NCBI GenBank assembly: GCA_949296305.1
Contig: CASFOT010000066.1
Span: 1-40,991, forward strand
From: an uncultured Erysipelotrichaceae bacterium
GTDB lineage: Bacteria; Bacillota_I; Bacilli_A; Erysipelotrichales; Erysipelotrichaceae
Length of the DNA stretch: 40,991 bases
Direction of reading: 5' to 3'
Shown here piece by piece: positions 1 through 8,578 of this stretch. A program made the translations under genes and the position numbers. The notes under the pieces are model-generated. The model saw only the letters and a list, made by a program, of their open reading frames with translations, searched no databases and was not told the DNA's origin. How positions within the stretch are numbered: position 1 is the stretch's first letter; every line of letters begins with the position of its first letter.

Positions 1-1515
1 GCGTTCCATGGCTTCTTCTAACTGATCATCTGTCAACAAAGACGCATCTATACATGCCTGTGCATTGCGCACATGACTTTGCCGCGCAATTTCTTGGACC
101 GTATGCACGTCATCCCCGCTGATGATCTTGATATCAACACCCTGTTCATAGAAATAATCCAAGACCTGTGCAGCTTGGGGACGGATCGGATCACTCAGCA
201 CGATCAAAGCAAGCAGTTCGACTTTTCTGTTGTCTGCCTCTTCTACGTTTGTCCCCTCTCGATGTGCCAAAGCAACGACCCGCTTCCCTGCTTTTGCCTG
301 TGATTCCACTGTCGAAACCACCTGCGGGTCTTGCTGTTGAAAGAGAAAATGATATGCACCGATAAAATAGGTGCCTTTGGATTCATAAGCAACAGCGCTG
401 ATCTTTCGCTCACTGGAAAATGGTAATGTATTCACGCACGTCCAGTCATCACATTCACCTGCATATGCACGCAATGCTTGGGCAGTGGCATTATGATCTT
501 GCAGATCATGAAAAAAATGCGCAAGGATCTCTTTAGCATCTTCTTGTGCATAGGGCAGGATCGTTTCGACCTTCATCTCTCCCTGCGTCAATGTACCTGT
601 CTTATCGAAGCAAAGCGTATCGACACGAGCAAGCGTTTCAATGCAATAAAGCTCTTGTACCAACGTCTGATGACGAGCAAGATGTATAGAGCCAACGGCT
701 AATGCCACGCTTGTCAACAAAACCAATCCTTCCGGAATCATGCCGATCATCCCTGCGACCGTTCCTGAAACCGCATCATTCCAAACGGCATGAGTGATGA
801 ACAGCTGTTTTGCCAGCAGCAGTACGCCCATCGGAACGATGGTGATGCTGGCCGTCTTGATGATAAAATTGATGGCATCCCGCAGTTGAGAAGGGTGTCG
901 GCGCACTTGTTTCGCATGTCCTAAGATCGTATGTACATAAGTCTCTTTGCCAACAGCACACACTTGTGCCATGCATCGGCCGCTTAAAACAAAGCTGCCA
1001 GAATATAGAAAATCGCCTTTATTTTTTAATATGATATCGGATTCGCCAGTGACAAGCGATTCATTGCACTCCATTTTTCCTTCTACGACAATGGCATCAC
1101 AAGGAATCTGATCACCTTGTTCCATGACCAGCAAATCATCCAGCACGATCTCCTCCAATGAAATCTTCATGATCTGCCCATCACGCAAGACATGAACATG
1201 GTTCTGCGTCAGCAAAGCCAAACGATCCAATACCCGTTTGGAACGAATCTCCTGAAACACACCGATCACCAGGTTGGAGATGATCACGCCCATAAACAGC
1301 ATATTTCGATAATTGCCAGTGAAAAAAACCAATACAGCCAAGACGATGTTGATAAAATTAAACAACGTGAACAAGTTATCACAAATAATAGCCTGATAGC
1401 TTTTGGTCGTGCGTTCAAGCTGCACGTTATATTCATTCGCTTGCCGGCGCGCAAGGACTTCTTCTTTACAAAGACCACAAGCATGATCTGTCTGCTGTCT
1501 CAATTCCTTTTTCAT
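1..1515 (-). CDS. CtpE-like cation-transporting P-type ATPase (3' end beyond left edge)
   Basis: An uncut reading frame runs from an ATG at 1515 to base 1, giving 505 N-terminal residues; the remaining C-terminus lies outside the window. The phosphorylation motif DKTGTLT is present, with the aspartate at about residue 304. A PEGL motif (proline about 261) sits in the fourth membrane helix where P2-type pumps usually have PEGL or PEAL. The TGES actuator motif is visible upstream of it (VTGES). The sequence around PEGL (MIPEGLVLLTS) resembles the mycobacterial CtpE group, which is linked to calcium uptake; assignment to that subgroup is from memory of the motif, and the ion is unproven. The gene follows the pta terminator and its start is preceded by a weak purine-rich site. 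Family is certain; substrate is open. Confidence 0.88.
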   Translation of the reverse strand, partial: MKKELRQQTDHACGLCKEEVLARRQANEYNVQLERTTKSYQAIICDNLFTLFNFINIVLAVLVFFTGNYRNMLFMGVIISNLVIGVFQEIRSKRVLDRLALLTQNHVHVLRDGQIMKISLEEIVLDDLLVMEQGDQIPCDAIVVEGKMECNESLVTGESDIILKNKGDFLYSGSFVLSGRCMAQVCAVGKETYVHTILGHAKQVRRHPSQLRDAINFIIKTASITIVPMGVLLLAKQLFITHAVWNDAVSGTVAGMIGMIPEGLVLLTSVALAVGSIHLARHQTLVQELYCIETLARVDTLCFDKTGTLTQGEMKVETILPYAQEDAKEILAHFFHDLQDHNATAQALRAYAGECDDWTCVNTLPFSSERKISAVAYESKGTYFIGAYHFLFQQQDPQVVSTVESQAKAGKRVVALAHREGTNVEEADNRKVELLALIVLSDPIRPQAAQVLDYFYEQGVDIKIISGDDVHTVQEIARQSHVRNAQACIDASLLTDDQLEEAMER

Positions 1516-1593
1516 CTGCAGCACCTGCCTTTATTTGCGATTATTATAACATACTCCTTCTCTTATAAAGTTTCATTTACGTAATGTTTTCAT

Positions 1594-1619
1594 GAAAAAA
1601 AACGGTCAACCGACCGTTT
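1594..1619 (-). terminator. Rho-independent terminator of pta
   Basis: An 8-bp perfect stem (1600-1607 with 1612-1619, loop AACC) begins 8 bases after the pta stop. On the minus strand it is followed by a run of eight T. It separates pta from the ATPase gene. Confidence 0.85.
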
Positions 1620-1626
1620 CTTCTTG

Positions 1627-2601
1627 CTAAATATCCATAAATTTTTGAGCAGCTGTCACAATGGACATCTTGTAGACTTCTTCTGCATTGCAGCCACGAG
1701 ACAGGTCATTGATCGGTGCGTTCAATCCTTGCAGGATCGGTCCGATTGCTTCCCATCCGCCTAAACGAGCCGCAATCTTGTAACCGATGTTTCCGGCATC
1801 GATGTTCGGGAAGATAAATGTATTGATCGAACCAGCAATTTCAGAATCGGGCGCTTTCAATGCTGCAACCTCAGGTGCAACACAGCAGTCAAACTGCATT
1901 TCACCTTCTACCTTATAATCTAAAGGCATACGGCGTAAACGGATCGTTGCTTCACGTACTTTTGCGACGCTGTCACCTTTCGCAGAACCTAAGGTCGAAT
2001 AAGAAAGCAGGCCGATCTTTGGCTGAATTCCTAATTGTTTTACAGTATTCGCTGTCTGCATCGTAATGTCGACCAACTCATCTACATTTGGATTGATATT
2101 GATAGAGCAGTCACCCATGAACAGCTGTTCATCTCCTTTGACCAAAACGAAGCAGCTGGAAACGATCGCATTTCCTGGTGCTGTTTTTACTAACTGCAAA
2201 GCTGGACGAACCGTATCTGCTGTTGAATAAGTGGCACCGCCTAATAAGCCGTCTGCATACCCCATCTGTACCAGCATCGTACCAAAGTAGTTCGTCTGCA
2301 TCAATGCTTTACGGCAGCTTTCTTCATCCATCTTACCACGACGCAGTTCGATCATGCGTGTGACCATCTTATCCATATCCGGGAAATCTTTTGGTGTCAT
2401 GATGCAGATTCCCTCGATGTCATAGCCATACTGTTTTGCTGTCTGATGGATCTCTTCCGGATCACCTAACAGCACTGGTTCCAAAATCCCTTCTTTATAC
2501 AGACGCATCGCTGCTTCCTGCACACGGAAATCCGGTCCTTCTGTAAATACGATACGAACGCCTTTTCCTTTAATTTTCTCTCTTAAATCATCTACAAACA
2601 T
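1627..2601 (-). CDS. pta: Phosphate acetyltransferase
   Basis: Converts acetyl-CoA and phosphate to acetyl phosphate and CoA, the first step of the Pta-AckA acetate/ATP pathway in the cytoplasm. The 324-residue product matches the length of short Firmicutes Pta proteins (about 323) and keeps typical blocks such as NYFGTMLV, STADTVRPALQ, APDSEI, GNIGYKIAARLGG and NDLSRGCNAEEVY. The frame stays open upstream to a TTG at 2652. I chose the ATG at 2601 because a TATAAT box (2635-2640) lies inside that extension, so the TTG would sit upstream of transcription start, and because this start aligns with the family N-terminus. A weak GAGAGG site lies about 11 bases upstream. No ackA is in the window. 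It is a single-gene unit between its own promoter and terminator. Confidence 0.95.
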   Translation of the reverse strand: MFVDDLREKIKGKGVRIVFTEGPDFRVQEAAMRLYKEGILEPVLLGDPEEIHQTAKQYGYDIEGICIMTPKDFPDMDKMVTRMIELRRGKMDEESCRKALMQTNYFGTMLVQMGYADGLLGGATYSTADTVRPALQLVKTAPGNAIVSSCFVLVKGDEQLFMGDCSININPNVDELVDITMQTANTVKQLGIQPKIGLLSYSTLGSAKGDSVAKVREATIRLRRMPLDYKVEGEMQFDCCVAPEVAALKAPDSEIAGSINTFIFPNIDAGNIGYKIAARLGGWEAIGPILQGLNAPINDLSRGCNAEEVYKMSIVTAAQKFMDI

Positions 2602-2634
2602 TGTCTGTAAGCCCTCTCTTTCATACCACTCCTT

Positions 2635-2640
2635 ATTATA
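2635..2640 (-). promoter_or_regulatory. -10 box of the pta promoter
   Basis: A perfect TATAAT on the minus strand, 34 bases before the pta ATG, preceded by TTG. No good -35 box is seen at 17 bp spacing (T-rich tract only). Confidence 0.55.
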
Positions 2641-2698
2641 CAAGTGCTTCAATTAAAAAAAAAGGGGGAACAATGTGAAGTTTATCACATAAGAAATA

Positions 2699-2707
2699 TG
2701 ATATAAT
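2699..2707 (+). promoter_or_regulatory. Extended -10 promoter of the GNAT gene
   Basis: TGATATAAT (2699-2707) is a TGn-extended -10 box, 27 bases before the start of the acetyltransferase gene. The -35 region is poorly conserved, as is common for extended -10 promoters. An AAAGGGGG ribosome binding site follows. Confidence 0.65.
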
Positions 2708-2733
2708 GCAAAGCAAAAAGAAAGGGGGAAACG

Positions 2734-3252
2734 ATGATGACCGTCACACTGCGTCCTTGGCGGGATGAAGATGCACAGGCACTGCAGGACTTATGCAGCC
2801 ATGCAGACCGCCGTTATTTATCAGGTCGAATGCCTTTTCCATACACATTATCCGATGCGCGATGGTGGCTTGATAAAGTCCAAGCAGACGAACAAAAGGA
2901 AAAAGGGATCTTCCGTGCCATTTTGTTTGAAGGAAAGATCGTCGGCAACATTACGATCGAAAGACATGAAGATATCCGCTTTTTAGATGGTGAACTAGGA
3001 TATCTGCTTGACCATGCTTACTGGTCAAAAGGAATCATGAGCCAAGCAACGGCACAGATCGTGCAAGAAGCATTTGAACAACTGCCGATCATCCGCATTT
3101 CCGCATCCACCTTTGCACCTAATCTGGCATCTCGCCGTGTATTAGAAAAGAACGGATTCAAACTGGAAGGAATCCTGCATAGCGCATACGTTAAAGAAGA
3201 TACCATCTATGATGCTTGTTTATATGCAAAATATAAAGATCCACTCGAATAG
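2734..3252 (+). CDS. GNAT-family N-acetyltransferase, RimJ/RimL-like
   Basis: This 172-residue protein is a single GNAT domain. It opens with the LRPWRDEDAQAL block typical of the RimJ/RimL branch, has the central beta strands (VGNITIER, GELGYLL), the acetyl-CoA region around the SKGIMSQAT segment, and the C-terminal NLASRRVLEKNGFKLEG block, which is very characteristic of this family. Members acetylate ribosomal-protein N-termini or small molecules; the substrate here cannot be told. Two ATG codons (2734 and 2737) are adjacent and either could be used. The start has a strong AAAGGGGGAAACG site. It is one of only two plus-strand genes in the window and is transcribed divergently from pta. Confidence 0.9.
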   Translation: MMTVTLRPWRDEDAQALQDLCSHADRRYLSGRMPFPYTLSDARWWLDKVQADEQKEKGIFRAILFEGKIVGNITIERHEDIRFLDGELGYLLDHAYWSKGIMSQATAQIVQEAFEQLPIIRISASTFAPNLASRRVLEKNGFKLEGILHSAYVKEDTIYDACLYAKYKDPLE

Positions 3253-3255
3253 ACA

Positions 3256-3284
3256 TTGAAAAACGATTGCAATGACGCTATAAT
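3256..3284 (+). promoter_or_regulatory. Promoter of the folT riboswitch transcript
   Basis: TTGAAA at 3256-3261 and TATAAT at 3279-3284 are separated by exactly 17 bp, an excellent vegetative sigma promoter. Predicted transcription start is near 3291, just before the riboswitch. Confidence 0.8.
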
Positions 3285-3293
3285 GACTTCGTT

Positions 3294-3390
3294 AGCAGAG
3301 TAGAAATATGTGCGTTAAGTATCGGCTGAACGGGGAGTTGTCAGCCGGGCGAAAAGATTTCTTGCGATACATATTTCGATTCCCGCTGTT
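3294..3390 (+). ncRNA. THF (tetrahydrofolate) riboswitch aptamer
   Basis: The 5' part AGAGTAGAAATATGTGCGTT and the central hairpin GGCTGAAC...GTCAGCC closely follow the class I THF riboswitch as I remember it from streptococcal folT leaders (AGAGTAGATGA, GCGTTAAGT, a GTGTGAATGGG...GTCACAC arm). The closing P1 stem pairs 3294-3298 with 3386-3390 (five pairs including one G-U). It sits directly between a strong promoter and a folate transporter gene, the expected position. The reader cannot take the identity from covariance here, but sequence and context agree well. Confidence 0.87.
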
Positions 3391-3444
3391 GCCAATGAAA
3401 AAATTAAAGACCTCTTTTTTCATTTGCAATATGGAAAAGGAGGT
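3389..3444 (+). promoter_or_regulatory. Expression platform: two mutually exclusive helices controlling the folT Shine-Dalgarno
   Basis: Helix A pairs 3394-3403 with 3415-3424 (ten pairs) and can extend to 3389-3392 with 3426-3429, across one mismatch, using the last two bases of the P1 strand. It leaves ACCTC (3410-3414) in its loop. Helix B pairs ACCTCTTTTT (3410-3419) with AAAAGGAGGT (3435-3444), covering the ribosome binding site. Both need the T tract at 3415-3419, so they cannot coexist. This fits translational control. Confidence 0.6.
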
Positions 3445-3454
3445 ATATTTTTAT

Positions 3455-4027
3455 ATGAAACAGCTCTATCTGACATTTAAAGAAAGCATGAAAGAAGGAA
3501 AGCATGTGCAGGCACTTGTCGGTGTCGCTTTATTTACGGCCTTTGATGTGATCCTATCCACGTATGCAAGCATCCGGCTCATCCCCAATGTGCTGACCAT
3601 CTCGTTTGCCAGCGTGGCCGTAGCTGCCAGCGGCTTCTTCTTTGGTCCTTGGCTCAACGGCATTGCCGGGATCATCACGGACAATGTATCGTATATGCTG
3701 TATCCCAACGGACCATGGTTTCCCGGCTGGATGATCAATGCGATGTTCACCGGTTTATTCTATGGGCTTGTGTTTTATAAACAGCCAAAGATCACATTGA
3801 AACGATGCATCTTGGCCCGCTTAGGGATCGTGCTGGTCGTCAATCTGTTGTTGAATCCATTATGGATGTCATTGACGATGGGAAACACATTCATCTATTA
3901 TCTCAGCATCCGCATCGTAAAAAACATCATTGCCTTCCCGCTGGATGTTGCCGTTCTCTATTATGTGCTGAAAGCATGTGAACGGATCCGTAATCGCCAA
4001 GGGATGCATAAATTCACCGCCAAATAA
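3455..4027 (+). CDS. folT: Folate ECF transporter S component
   Basis: A 190-residue membrane protein with about six hydrophobic helices, typical of the substrate-binding S component of energy-coupling-factor vitamin transporters. It would bind folate at the membrane and depend on the shared EcfA-EcfA'-EcfT module, which is not in this window. The upstream THF riboswitch identifies folate as the likely substrate, and the convergent neighbour is folC, which traps imported folate by polyglutamylation. The N-terminal part has the ALVGVALFTAFDVILS and FGPWLNGIAGIITD segments seen in S components. The start at 3455 has a strong AAAAGGAGGT site. The frame is open further upstream but that part is the riboswitch, not coding. 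Confidence 0.88.
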   Translation: MKQLYLTFKESMKEGKHVQALVGVALFTAFDVILSTYASIRLIPNVLTISFASVAVAASGFFFGPWLNGIAGIITDNVSYMLYPNGPWFPGWMINAMFTGLFYGLVFYKQPKITLKRCILARLGIVLVVNLLLNPLWMSLTMGNTFIYYLSIRIVKNIIAFPLDVAVLYYVLKACERIRNRQGMHKFTAK

Positions 4028-4033
4028 AAATTG

Positions 4034-4063
4034 ATGCCTTGTGATTCATTCACAAGGCATTTT
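4034..4063. terminator. Bidirectional terminator between folT and folC
   Basis: An 11-bp perfect stem (4034-4044 with 4050-4060, loop TTCAT) lies between two convergent genes. The plus strand reads into TTTTC, and the minus strand reads into a T tract after two more bases. Confidence 0.85.
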
Positions 4064-4064
4064 C

Positions 4065-5282
4065 TTATGAGCGAAATGGAAACAAACGGATTGCTTCCGA
4101 TACAAAATACAAAGAACCGCAGATCAAGATGCGTTCGTCCTGGCGCATGCGTTCTTGCAGGATCGTTTTAAGATCTTTTGCGATCGCCAGATGATAAGTT
4201 TCCGCAAGAACATTGAGATCAGCCAACCGTTCTTGTTGAAACGGGCACAAGATCAGCCGCCGGCAAACCTGTTTCAGCTGTTCGATCATCAAAGGGGCTT
4301 CTTTGTCTTTCAATACAGAAAACAAAATGGTGTCCACCGGCATTTGTTTTAAGGTTGTGCATAACGCCTGGATTCCTTCGCGATTATGTGCGCCGTCGAC
4401 GATGACCGTCGGATGTTCTTGCAGGACCTGAAAACGACCGGCCCATTGACAAGCGGCAATCGCTGAACGCTGGATGTTCATGCTTGCTGTTGGACAAAAC
4501 AAGGATACGCTTTTTAATGCTGCTGCCGCATTATCTGCTTGATAAAGGGCCATGGTCGACAGATGCAGGTCTTTTTCTTCTTCATAATCAAAGCAGACCA
4601 ACCCATCTTCATCATAACCTGCCCGTTTTGCATGGACCTGATAAAAAGGGGCCTTTTTTTCTTTGCAGATGGCACGCAAGACCGACAGGCAGGATGGATT
4701 TTTTTCAGAGGTGACCAACGGGATCCGCTCTTTGATGATGCCGCCTTTTTCCCGGGAAATTTCTTCTAAGGTATCGCCTAGATACTGCATATGATCATGG
4801 CCGATGTTCGTGATCACACACACGTTAGGAAGAAAGATGTTGGTTGCATCCAGACGGCCGCCTAATCCCGTTTCCAGGATAACGACATCGACCCGCTGCT
4901 GAACGAACCATTCCATCGCTAAATGGACATCGATATCAAACATGGCGAGCCCAAGTGCCTGCCATCGTTCATCATAGCGGTTCACCAAAGCCAAAAACGT
5001 ATCTTCATCCATCCATTGATCATCGATGCGGATCCGGTCATAGTGTACATACAGTGCCGGAGAAGTAAGCGTTCCTACTCGATATCCCAGTGCTTGCAGC
5101 TGTACACGAATAAAATTAACGGTCGATCCTTTCCCATTGGTCCCCGCCACATGAATGATCGGCAGAGAAAATGCCGTTGGGCAGACTTCCCGGACAAAAG
5201 CTTGGAACGCAGGCAGATCTTTTTTGATACGGCGGCGTGCTTCGATCGCCAAGAGTGCCGCTTTCGCATTCGGATATATCAT
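4065..5282 (-). CDS. folC: Folylpolyglutamate synthase / dihydrofolate synthase
   Basis: FolC adds glutamates to (dihydro)folate with ATP in the cytoplasm, keeping folates in the cell. The 405-residue product has the Mur-ligase-type P-loop VAGTNGKGSTVNF near residues 44-56, the ETGLGGRLDATN block, the NIGHDHMQYLG block, the EKGGIIK segment and the later VDGAHNREGI motif, all in the order expected. The length is close to the usual 420-430. The start is the ATG at 5282 with GGAGG seven bases upstream; an in-frame TTG at 5297 is part of that ribosome binding site. The ATG overlaps the ung stop (ATGA), so it is translationally coupled as the last gene of the S41-uvrB-ecsC-ung-folC unit. Confidence 0.96.
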   Translation of the reverse strand: MIYPNAKAALLAIEARRRIKKDLPAFQAFVREVCPTAFSLPIIHVAGTNGKGSTVNFIRVQLQALGYRVGTLTSPALYVHYDRIRIDDQWMDEDTFLALVNRYDERWQALGLAMFDIDVHLAMEWFVQQRVDVVILETGLGGRLDATNIFLPNVCVITNIGHDHMQYLGDTLEEISREKGGIIKERIPLVTSEKNPSCLSVLRAICKEKKAPFYQVHAKRAGYDEDGLVCFDYEEEKDLHLSTMALYQADNAAAALKSVSLFCPTASMNIQRSAIAACQWAGRFQVLQEHPTVIVDGAHNREGIQALCTTLKQMPVDTILFSVLKDKEAPLMIEQLKQVCRRLILCPFQQERLADLNVLAETYHLAIAKDLKTILQERMRQDERILICGSLYFVSEAIRLFPFRS

Positions 5283-5938
5283 GAAGACAACCTCCAATCG
5301 AGCGGATCTCTTCCCAATTCGATCAAAGCCTCATTGATCTTTGAAAAAGGACGAGAACCAAAAAATCCTTGATGTGCAGATAACGGAGAAGGGTGAGCGC
5401 TGGTAAGGATGCGATGCCGCTGTCCATCGATGAGCGGGATCTTCTTCTGTGCCCAGTTTCCCCACAACACAAATACGGATGGGTCCGCATAGGCATTGAC
5501 AAAAGAAATGGCATGATCCGTAAAGGTCTCCCATCCTTTCCCTCGATGGCTGCCGGTTTTTCCTTCTTCTACGCTCATGACCGCATTCATCATCAAAATG
5601 CCTTGTTGTGCCCATTCGACCAAATGGCCATGCAAAGGCGCCTTGATGCCTAGATCCGCTTCTAGCTCTTTATAGATGTTCCGTAAGCTAGGCGGCAGTT
5701 TAACACCACGGTTTACGGAAAAACAAAGACCATGTGCCTGGTTGGCATGGATATAAGGATCTTGTCCTAACAAGACCACACGCAGTTTGTCAAAAGGACA
5801 CAACGAAAAACAGGAAAACAGCTGATCCTTAGGCGGATAGACGATATGGTCCGCATAGGCAGCTGATACAAATGCCATCAACTGCTGATAATAAGGCTGC
5901 GTTCGTTCCTGTGCAAAAAAATCATCCCAGCTCTTCAT
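5279..5938 (-). CDS. ung: Uracil-DNA glycosylase, family 1
   Basis: Removes uracil from DNA at the start of base excision repair. The 219-residue protein begins MKSWDDFF and carries the catalytic GQDPY motif, the GLCFSV segment, the WAQQGILMMNAVMSVEEGKTGSH block, VLWGNWAQ and the DNA-intercalating HPSPLSAHQGFFGSRPFS loop, so all five family-1 motifs are there. Unusually, the residue after GQDPY is isoleucine (GQDPYIHANQAHGL) where most homologues have histidine. The start at 5938 has GGGGAG eight bases upstream; the open extension to 5995 lies inside the preceding gene. It overlaps the upstream EcsC-like gene by 17 bases and folC by four. Confidence 0.96.
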   Translation of the reverse strand: MKSWDDFFAQERTQPYYQQLMAFVSAAYADHIVYPPKDQLFSCFSLCPFDKLRVVLLGQDPYIHANQAHGLCFSVNRGVKLPPSLRNIYKELEADLGIKAPLHGHLVEWAQQGILMMNAVMSVEEGKTGSHRGKGWETFTDHAISFVNAYADPSVFVLWGNWAQKKIPLIDGQRHRILTSAHPSPLSAHQGFFGSRPFSKINEALIELGRDPLDWRLSS

Positions 5939-6590
5939 GTGTTTTCTCCCCTTCCACCGTAAACAACGGGGTCTCAATAACAGCAGGTTCATCACAAGCG
6001 ATCGTCAGGTACGTTTGATGCTGGATCTGCCGTTTGCTGAGTTCTTCTTCAAACTCATTTGCCAATTGCGTAATGGATGCGATGCAGACTGCAGTATTCA
6101 CTGAAGCTCCGATCAATGGAATTGCTTTTGATAAGCGCTGTTTGATCAAGCGCCGCAAGATCGCATTGCTCAATTGGCCGGCTGCAGCTCCGCTTGCTTT
6201 CAATGCACTGGCCGCACCAAAGAACACGGCCAGGTAACCTTGCAGCTGATGATGATGCAGCAGCTGTTTCTGTTTCATGTTCGTATGCAGATACAACAGC
6301 TTTTGTACTAAAAGAAGCGATTCATACACATAAGATCCATATTCTGCTGGAAGGGTTGCCAAACGCAAGAAACCGACAGCTAAAGAAGCGGACATCGAAA
6401 CCGTCCCTGCTTTCAATGCATGCATATGGATAATTTCTTGAGAGATGCGATGAATGTATGCCGGGTCGATCCCCGCATCCAAAGGAGAGGTTTTCATCAT
6501 TTTTTGAAGCATTAGTCCATCAGCATAAGAAGAGAAGCATTCCATTAAAAATGCTTCTCGATGAACGATCCACCATTGTTGTTTTTTCAT
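5922..6590 (-). CDS. EcsC-family-like protein
   Basis: A 222-residue, alanine-rich, mainly helical protein. Its central hydrophobic stretches (MSASLAVGFLRLATLPAEYG and AVFFGAASALKASGAA) and the IKQRLSKAIPLIGASVNTAVC segment resemble the EcsC family, whose role is uncertain although Bacillus EcsC is associated with an ABC transporter and secretion. There is no signal peptide. The start at 6590 has GAGGTGG seven bases upstream; an open frame to 6605 is part of that site. It lies 11 bases after uvrB and overlaps ung. The family call rests on overall character, without a catalytic motif to confirm it. Confidence 0.6.
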   Translation of the reverse strand: MKKQQWWIVHREAFLMECFSSYADGLMLQKMMKTSPLDAGIDPAYIHRISQEIIHMHALKAGTVSMSASLAVGFLRLATLPAEYGSYVYESLLLVQKLLYLHTNMKQKQLLHHHQLQGYLAVFFGAASALKASGAAAGQLSNAILRRLIKQRLSKAIPLIGASVNTAVCIASITQLANEFEEELSKRQIQHQTYLTIACDEPAVIETPLFTVEGEKTHEELG

Positions 6591-6601
6591 CGGTTCCCAC
6601 C

Positions 6602-8578
6602 TCAAGAATTTCGTAATTCGATCAAGATATCGCGAAGCTGTGCTGCGCGTTCAAAGTCTAATACGCGTGCAGCTTCTCTCATCTCTTTCTCAATATTTTC
6701 CAGCATCTTCGTCTTATCTTTTTTCGCCATCTTATTTTTCTTTTTCATATAAGCTGCCGTCATCTCTTTGGTCTCTTTGCTACGGACGACATCATGGATC
6801 GGCTTGATGATCGTTTTTGGTGTGATGTGATGTTCTTCGTTGAAAGCTATCTGGATCGCCCGGCGGCGATTCGTTTCGTCAAGTGCTTTCCGCATCGACT
6901 GTGTGATCGTATCTGCATACATGATGACCTTCCCCTGTGCATTTCGAGCCGCACGTCCGATGATCTGTATCAAAGAACGTTCACTGCGCAGGAATCCTTC
7001 TTTATCTGCATCCAAGATCGCAATCAATGACACTTCAGGAATATCCAGTCCCTCTCTTAATAAGTTGATACCGACCAGCACTTCATATTTTCCTTTACGA
7101 AGGTCCTGGATGATCTGTGTACGTTCGATCGTCGTTACCTCATGATGCAGCCAAGCTACTTTGAAATCCATATTTTTCAGATATGCACTGAGATCCTCTG
7201 CCATGCGGACGGTCAAGGTCGTGATCAGTGTACGCTCATTACGTGAGATGCGCTCTTTGATCTCATCCACCAGATCATCGATCTGGCCTTTGCTGGAACG
7301 TACTTCAACAAGCGGATCCAGTAAACCGGTCGGACGAATGATCTGTTCGACCACTTCCCCATGCACATGTTCCAATTCATAATCGCCCGGTGTCGCAGAA
7401 ACATAAATGGCCTGATGGACCATCTTTTCAAACTCTTCAAACCGCAATGGACGGTTGTCCAGTGCGCTTGGCAAGCGAAAGCCAAAATTGACCAGCGTTT
7501 CTTTACGAGATCGATCCCCATTATACATTCCGCGGATCTGAGGCAAAGATACATGGCTTTCGTCAACGACCAATAAAAAATCATCTGGAAAATAATCAAA
7601 TAATGTATACGGCCGTTCTCCTGGTTTTCTGCCATCGATATGGCGCGAATAATTTTCAATGCCCGGACAGACGCCGAATTGGCGCAAGGCCTCTACATCA
7701 TAGCGTGTCCGCTGTTCCAAGCGCTGTTTCTCCAACAGTTTGCCTTCATCTTCAAATACTTGCAAACGCGCTTCTAATTCTTCTTCGATCGTATCAGCTG
7801 CATGATTGATGATCTCCTGGCTCGTTGCATAGCCGCTTGCCGGATACACCACATATACCGTATAAGCATTCAATACTTTTCCGGTCAACGGATCCACTTC
7901 GCAGATTCGTTCGATCTCATCGTCAAACAATTCCACGCGCAGCAAAAAGGCATCTGTATGGCCAGGTGCGATCTCGATCACATCCCCGCGCACACGGAAC
8001 GTTCCTCTGCTCAGTTCCATATCATTTCGACTGTATTGCTGCGCCACTAGCCGCTGCATGAGTTTTTTTCGATCGATCACTTCTCCTACGCGCAGAGAAA
8101 AGAACATATCCCGGTATTGTTCCGGATTGCTGGCACCATAGATGCAAGCCACAGAGGCAATGATGATCGTATCCCTTCGTTCTAAGATCGAATTGACCGC
8201 TGACATGCGCAGCATATCCAATTCGATGTTTGTCGTTGCATTTTTATCAATATAGGTGTCTGTATTCGGCAGATACGCTTCCGGCTGATAATAATCAAAG
8301 TTCGAAACAAAATATTCTACGCGGTTATGCGGAAAAAATTCTTTAAACTCTGAATAAAGCTGTCCTGCCAATGTCTTATTATGAGCAAAGACCAGTGTCG
8401 GTTTATTGATCTTTGCAATGACATTGGAGATCGTAAACGTCTTACCAGTACCTGTTGCACCTAACAGTACCTGTTCTTTTTTTCCTTCTTGGATTCCTTT
8501 GACCAGCTTTTCGATTGCCTTGGGCTGATCGCCCTGCGGCTGATAATTAGATACTAATTCAAACAGCTTCTCTTCCAT
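6602..8578 (-). CDS. uvrB: Excinuclease ABC subunit B
   Basis: Damage-verifying helicase-like subunit of the UvrABC nucleotide excision repair nuclease. The 658-residue length is standard. Visible features in order are the Walker A GATGTGKT (residues 40-47), the damage-probing beta-hairpin YYQPEAYLP, the DESH helicase motif with [11 protein letters not shown], the [10 protein letters not shown] motif, the [16 protein letters not shown] and [10 protein letters not shown] motifs, and a C-terminal UVR domain (residues about 620-656) that binds UvrC. The start at 8578 has GGAGAT seven bases upstream; the longer open frame is inside the peptidase gene. It overlaps the upstream S41 peptidase by 20 bases. 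No uvrA or uvrC is within the window, although uvrA is often adjacent in other genomes. Confidence 0.98.
   Translation of the reverse strand: MEEKLFELVSNYQPQGDQPKAIEKLVKGIQEGKKEQVLLGATGTGKTFTISNVIAKINKPTLVFAHNKTLAGQLYSEFKEFFPHNRVEYFVSNFDYYQPEAYLPNTDTYIDKNATTNIELDMLRMSAVNSILERRDTIIIASVACIYGASNPEQYRDMFFSLRVGEVIDRKKLMQRLVAQQYSRNDMELSRGTFRVRGDVIEIAPGHTDAFLLRVELFDDEIERICEVDPLTGKVLNAYTVYVVYPASGYATSQEIINHAADTIEEELEARLQVFEDEGKLLEKQRLEQRTRYDVEALRQFGVCPGIENYSRHIDGRKPGERPYTLFDYFPDDFLLVVDESHVSLPQIRGMYNGDRSRKETLVNFGFRLPSALDNRPLRFEEFEKMVHQAIYVSATPGDYELEHVHGEVVEQIIRPTGLLDPLVEVRSSKGQIDDLVDEIKERISRNERTLITTLTVRMAEDLSAYLKNMDFKVAWLHHEVTTIERTQIIQDLRKGKYEVLVGINLLREGLDIPEVSLIAILDADKEGFLRSERSLIQIIGRAARNAQGKVIMYADTITQSMRKALDETNRRRAIQIAFNEEHHITPKTIIKPIHDVVRSKETKEMTAAYMKKKNKMAKKDKTKMLENIEKEMREAARVLDFERAAQLRDILIELRNS

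Noticed and set aside
1192-1584. A 130-codon plus-strand frame at the left end
   Set aside because: It lies opposite the P-type ATPase gene, which has motifs and an intact frame; no recognisable product.
3308-3454. N-terminal extension of folT starting at 3308
   Set aside because: It reads through the THF riboswitch and expression platform; the ATG at 3455 has the strong ribosome binding site.
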